In this document: in pieces, positions 54,051-55,344 of the stretch | Numbering within the stretch: position 1 is the first letter of the stretch | How the letters are laid out: each line of letters begins with the position of its first letter | From: Leisingera sp. JC1 | GTDB taxonomy: Bacteria; Pseudomonadota; Alphaproteobacteria; Rhodobacterales; Rhodobacteraceae | Reading direction: 5' to 3' | Assembly (NCBI RefSeq): GCF_001679925.1 | Contig: NZ_LYUZ01000001.1 | Span: forward strand, 111,561 to 166,904 | Length of the DNA stretch: 55,344 bases | The notes under the pieces: model-generated | Databases searched by the model: none | Told to the model about the DNA's origin: nothing | What the model saw: the letters and a program-made list of their open reading frames with translations, nothing else | Made by a program: the position numbers and the translations under genes

Positions 54051-54530
54051 TCAGCTGGCGCGATAAAACATGTAGCGCCCGGGAGGGATGCCGCCCGGGC
54101 CGCTCAACTCTTCAAAGCCGGTCAACGGCTGGCCGGAAACGATGATCCCGCCAGGGGCCATGACTTGAGCAATGACTGGAGAGAGTGCGGCCGCTTCGGC
54201 AACGTCCTTTTCCTTGACGCCGAAACCGAAGTCATAGTGTGCGAGAGCGATCTTGTGACCGCTTGCCGCAAGCTGCTCAAGCATCGCTCTGGCTTCGCCT
54301 TGAAGGAAGTCCTGCTCCGGCGGGACACAGGACGGATGGCATTGCAGAATTCTGTCAATCACCCAAATCCGGCGGGTGCTCATGATCTCGCGCAGGTGGT
54401 CATAGGTGCGTCCGTTGCCGAGCCCCATATCCAGAACATCGCCACTGACCGGGTTGACCTGTTCCGCGGCCCAGTTCAATCCGTCGCGCTGGGCAGTCAG
54501 ACGGCGCAGCATTGAATCGAGACGGCTCAT
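54051..54530 (-). CDS. Class I SAM-dependent methyltransferase-like protein
   Basis: 159-residue short Rossmann-fold protein with the SAM loop DVLDMGLGNGRTYDHLRE near residue 32. The acidic residue after strand 2 is the Asp of WVIDRILQCH, and the C-terminal part is APGGIIVSGQPLTGFEEL. The substrate is unknown. It starts directly after the stop of the deacetylase-like gene, so the two are one operon with the truncated gene at the window edge. Confidence 0.72.
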   Translation of the reverse strand: MSRLDSMLRRLTAQRDGLNWAAEQVNPVSGDVLDMGLGNGRTYDHLREIMSTRRIWVIDRILQCHPSCVPPEQDFLQGEARAMLEQLAASGHKIALAHYDFGFGVKEKDVAEAAALSPVIAQVMAPGGIIVSGQPLTGFEELSGPGGIPPGRYMFYRAS

Positions 54531-55289
54531 TCAAGACATCCTTTCGTCATAGATCCAGGCCTCGCCCGGGCCATCGAGCAGCCGCTTTGCGAGCGCGCCG
54601 ATGAAGGACCAGATTGCCTCATCGTGGACTAGGTGGTGTGTGAGGAGACCATAGGGTTCCGCATTATCCGCATCCCCAGTGCGGCGGTCGCGCAGTTGGC
54701 GGGCCACCTGTGCTGTCAACTGATCAACTGGCAGCAACCCACGCCCGCCTTTCCAGTCGACCGGATCCAGATGAGTGTTCACCCGCAGCAGGCCGGAAGC
54801 GGGTTTGGCAGCCTTACGGGGAGTGAAGGTCGACACAGCAGTGTAGCCGGCGCCTGCCAGCCAAGTCAGCATTTCCGGCGAAATCCGGTTCCACGGCGGC
54901 ACAAACATTGGCCGCAAGCAACTGCCAAACAAGTCCTGCATCGCGGTCAGGCCGCGCTCGGCATCATCCAGCAGTTCGTCCAGCGGACGGTGCGCACCGA
55001 ATTCGGCTTTCTTTTCACCTGCTGGGGCGTGGTTCTGGTGGGCCCAGCCGTGGACGACCGGGATGAGTGTTGGGTGCTCCGCGACGAAACGGGCCAGATC
55101 AGCTGTCGCGCCTTGCGGGATTACAGCCAAATGCACCGGCAGATCCAGGTCCGCTGAGAGCGCGGCCAACCGTTCCAGTTCAGAAGATTGGGACATTGCA
55201 TCATCGTCCCGCCACCACAGGGGCAGCCTTAGCCCTGCCAGTTGCCAGTTGTCCAGTTCCCGGTCCAGCCCGCTCCAATCCGGTGTCAT
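54531..55289 (-). CDS. Polysaccharide deacetylase-like protein
   Basis: 252-residue NodB-type carbohydrate esterase fold. The metal/catalytic Asp pair is in WWRDDDAM near residue 28, the His-x-x-x-His is in VVHGWAHQNHAP, and the conserved substrate segment MFVPPWNRIS follows. No signal peptide is visible, so it may be cytoplasmic. It is probably involved in modifying a sugar chain with its neighbours. It overlaps the upstream truncated gene by 3 bases (ATGA) and abuts the methyltransferase gene. Confidence 0.75.
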   Translation of the reverse strand: MTPDWSGLDRELDNWQLAGLRLPLWWRDDDAMSQSSELERLAALSADLDLPVHLAVIPQGATADLARFVAEHPTLIPVVHGWAHQNHAPAGEKKAEFGAHRPLDELLDDAERGLTAMQDLFGSCLRPMFVPPWNRISPEMLTWLAGAGYTAVSTFTPRKAAKPASGLLRVNTHLDPVDWKGGRGLLPVDQLTAQVARQLRDRRTGDADNAEPYGLLTHHLVHDEAIWSFIGALAKRLLDGPGEAWIYDERMS

Positions 55290-55344
55290 TCGCGCCCTCC
55301 CGCAAGTTCTGCGGCAATCTCCACGCTCCGGGCTGCTCCGTCAA
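55286..55344 (-). CDS. C-terminal tail of an unidentified gene cut by the window edge
   Basis: The last 18 codons of a minus-strand gene (DGAARSVEIAAELAGGRE) end in a stop that overlaps the start of the deacetylase gene. By context a glycosyltransferase is plausible, but the tail is too short to name. Confidence 0.55.
   Translation of the reverse strand, partial: DGAARSVEIAAELAGGRE

Overview
The window looks like a chromosomal segment of a marine alphaproteobacterium of the Rhodobacteraceae (Roseobacter group; the protein sequences suggest something near Leisingera, Phaeobacter or Ruegeria, which is a judgement from memory and not a search). The DNA is GC-rich and densely coding, with many 1-4 base stop/start overlaps. 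I found no rRNA, tRNA, insertion sequence, phage gene or CRISPR array. The two ends cut genes: a 2,4-dienoyl-CoA reductase (fadH) at the left, and at the right an 18-residue tail of an unidentified protein.

Layout. 1-16.5 kb is mostly housekeeping: fadH, rppH, two EamA exporters, a MarR regulator with palindromic operators, a PfkB/adenosine kinase, nth, ada, a WYL regulator, an OmpA-type lipoprotein, a flavin reductase, a divergent FAD oxidase/mnmD pair that looks like a split MnmC, a soluble lytic transglycosylase, dapA, and an ECF41 sigma factor with its AhpD-like partner behind an excellent ECF41 promoter. 16.6-31.7 kb is a taurine/C2-sulfonate module. Tpa transaminates taurine to sulfoacetaldehyde, Xsc splits this to acetyl phosphate and sulfite, Pta makes acetyl-CoA, SoeABC oxidises sulfite in the cytoplasm, a TauE/SafE protein can export sulfite, and TauR regulates. 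Paired boxes related to CTGGACTTAA lie in front of xsc, tauR and tpa. Inside the module are a membrane-anchored LAS-type peptidase gene, a decayed permease remnant, and an operon of a beta-keto-acid cleavage enzyme plus a class III aminotransferase that shares the tpa control region.

31.7-43.5 kb holds a DsbA/FrnE-like protein, the Entner-Doudoroff set zwf-edd-eda with a LacI-type palindrome upstream, a CoA transferase, a CocE-type hydrolase and the nadABC operon. 43.8-46.1 kb is a tungstate-type ABC transporter (tupBCA). 46.1-54.0 kb is a C-P lyase cluster: divergent phnF, then phnGHIJKLN, a convergent DUF1045/2H phosphodiesterase-like gene, and phnM. A PhoB-box-like triple repeat and a tandem 8-base repeat lie in front of phnG. 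A 232-base gap between phnI and phnJ carries an opposite-strand reading frame for a small Cys/Gly-rich membrane protein. The window closes with a methyltransferase and a polysaccharide-deacetylase-like gene.

Most of the window belongs to recognised systems. The parts that look least described are the operon divergent from tpa, the divergent peptidase/permease-remnant unit facing the TauR boxes, the small gene inside the phn operon, and the 2H phosphodiesterase-like protein as a possible replacement for PhnP.
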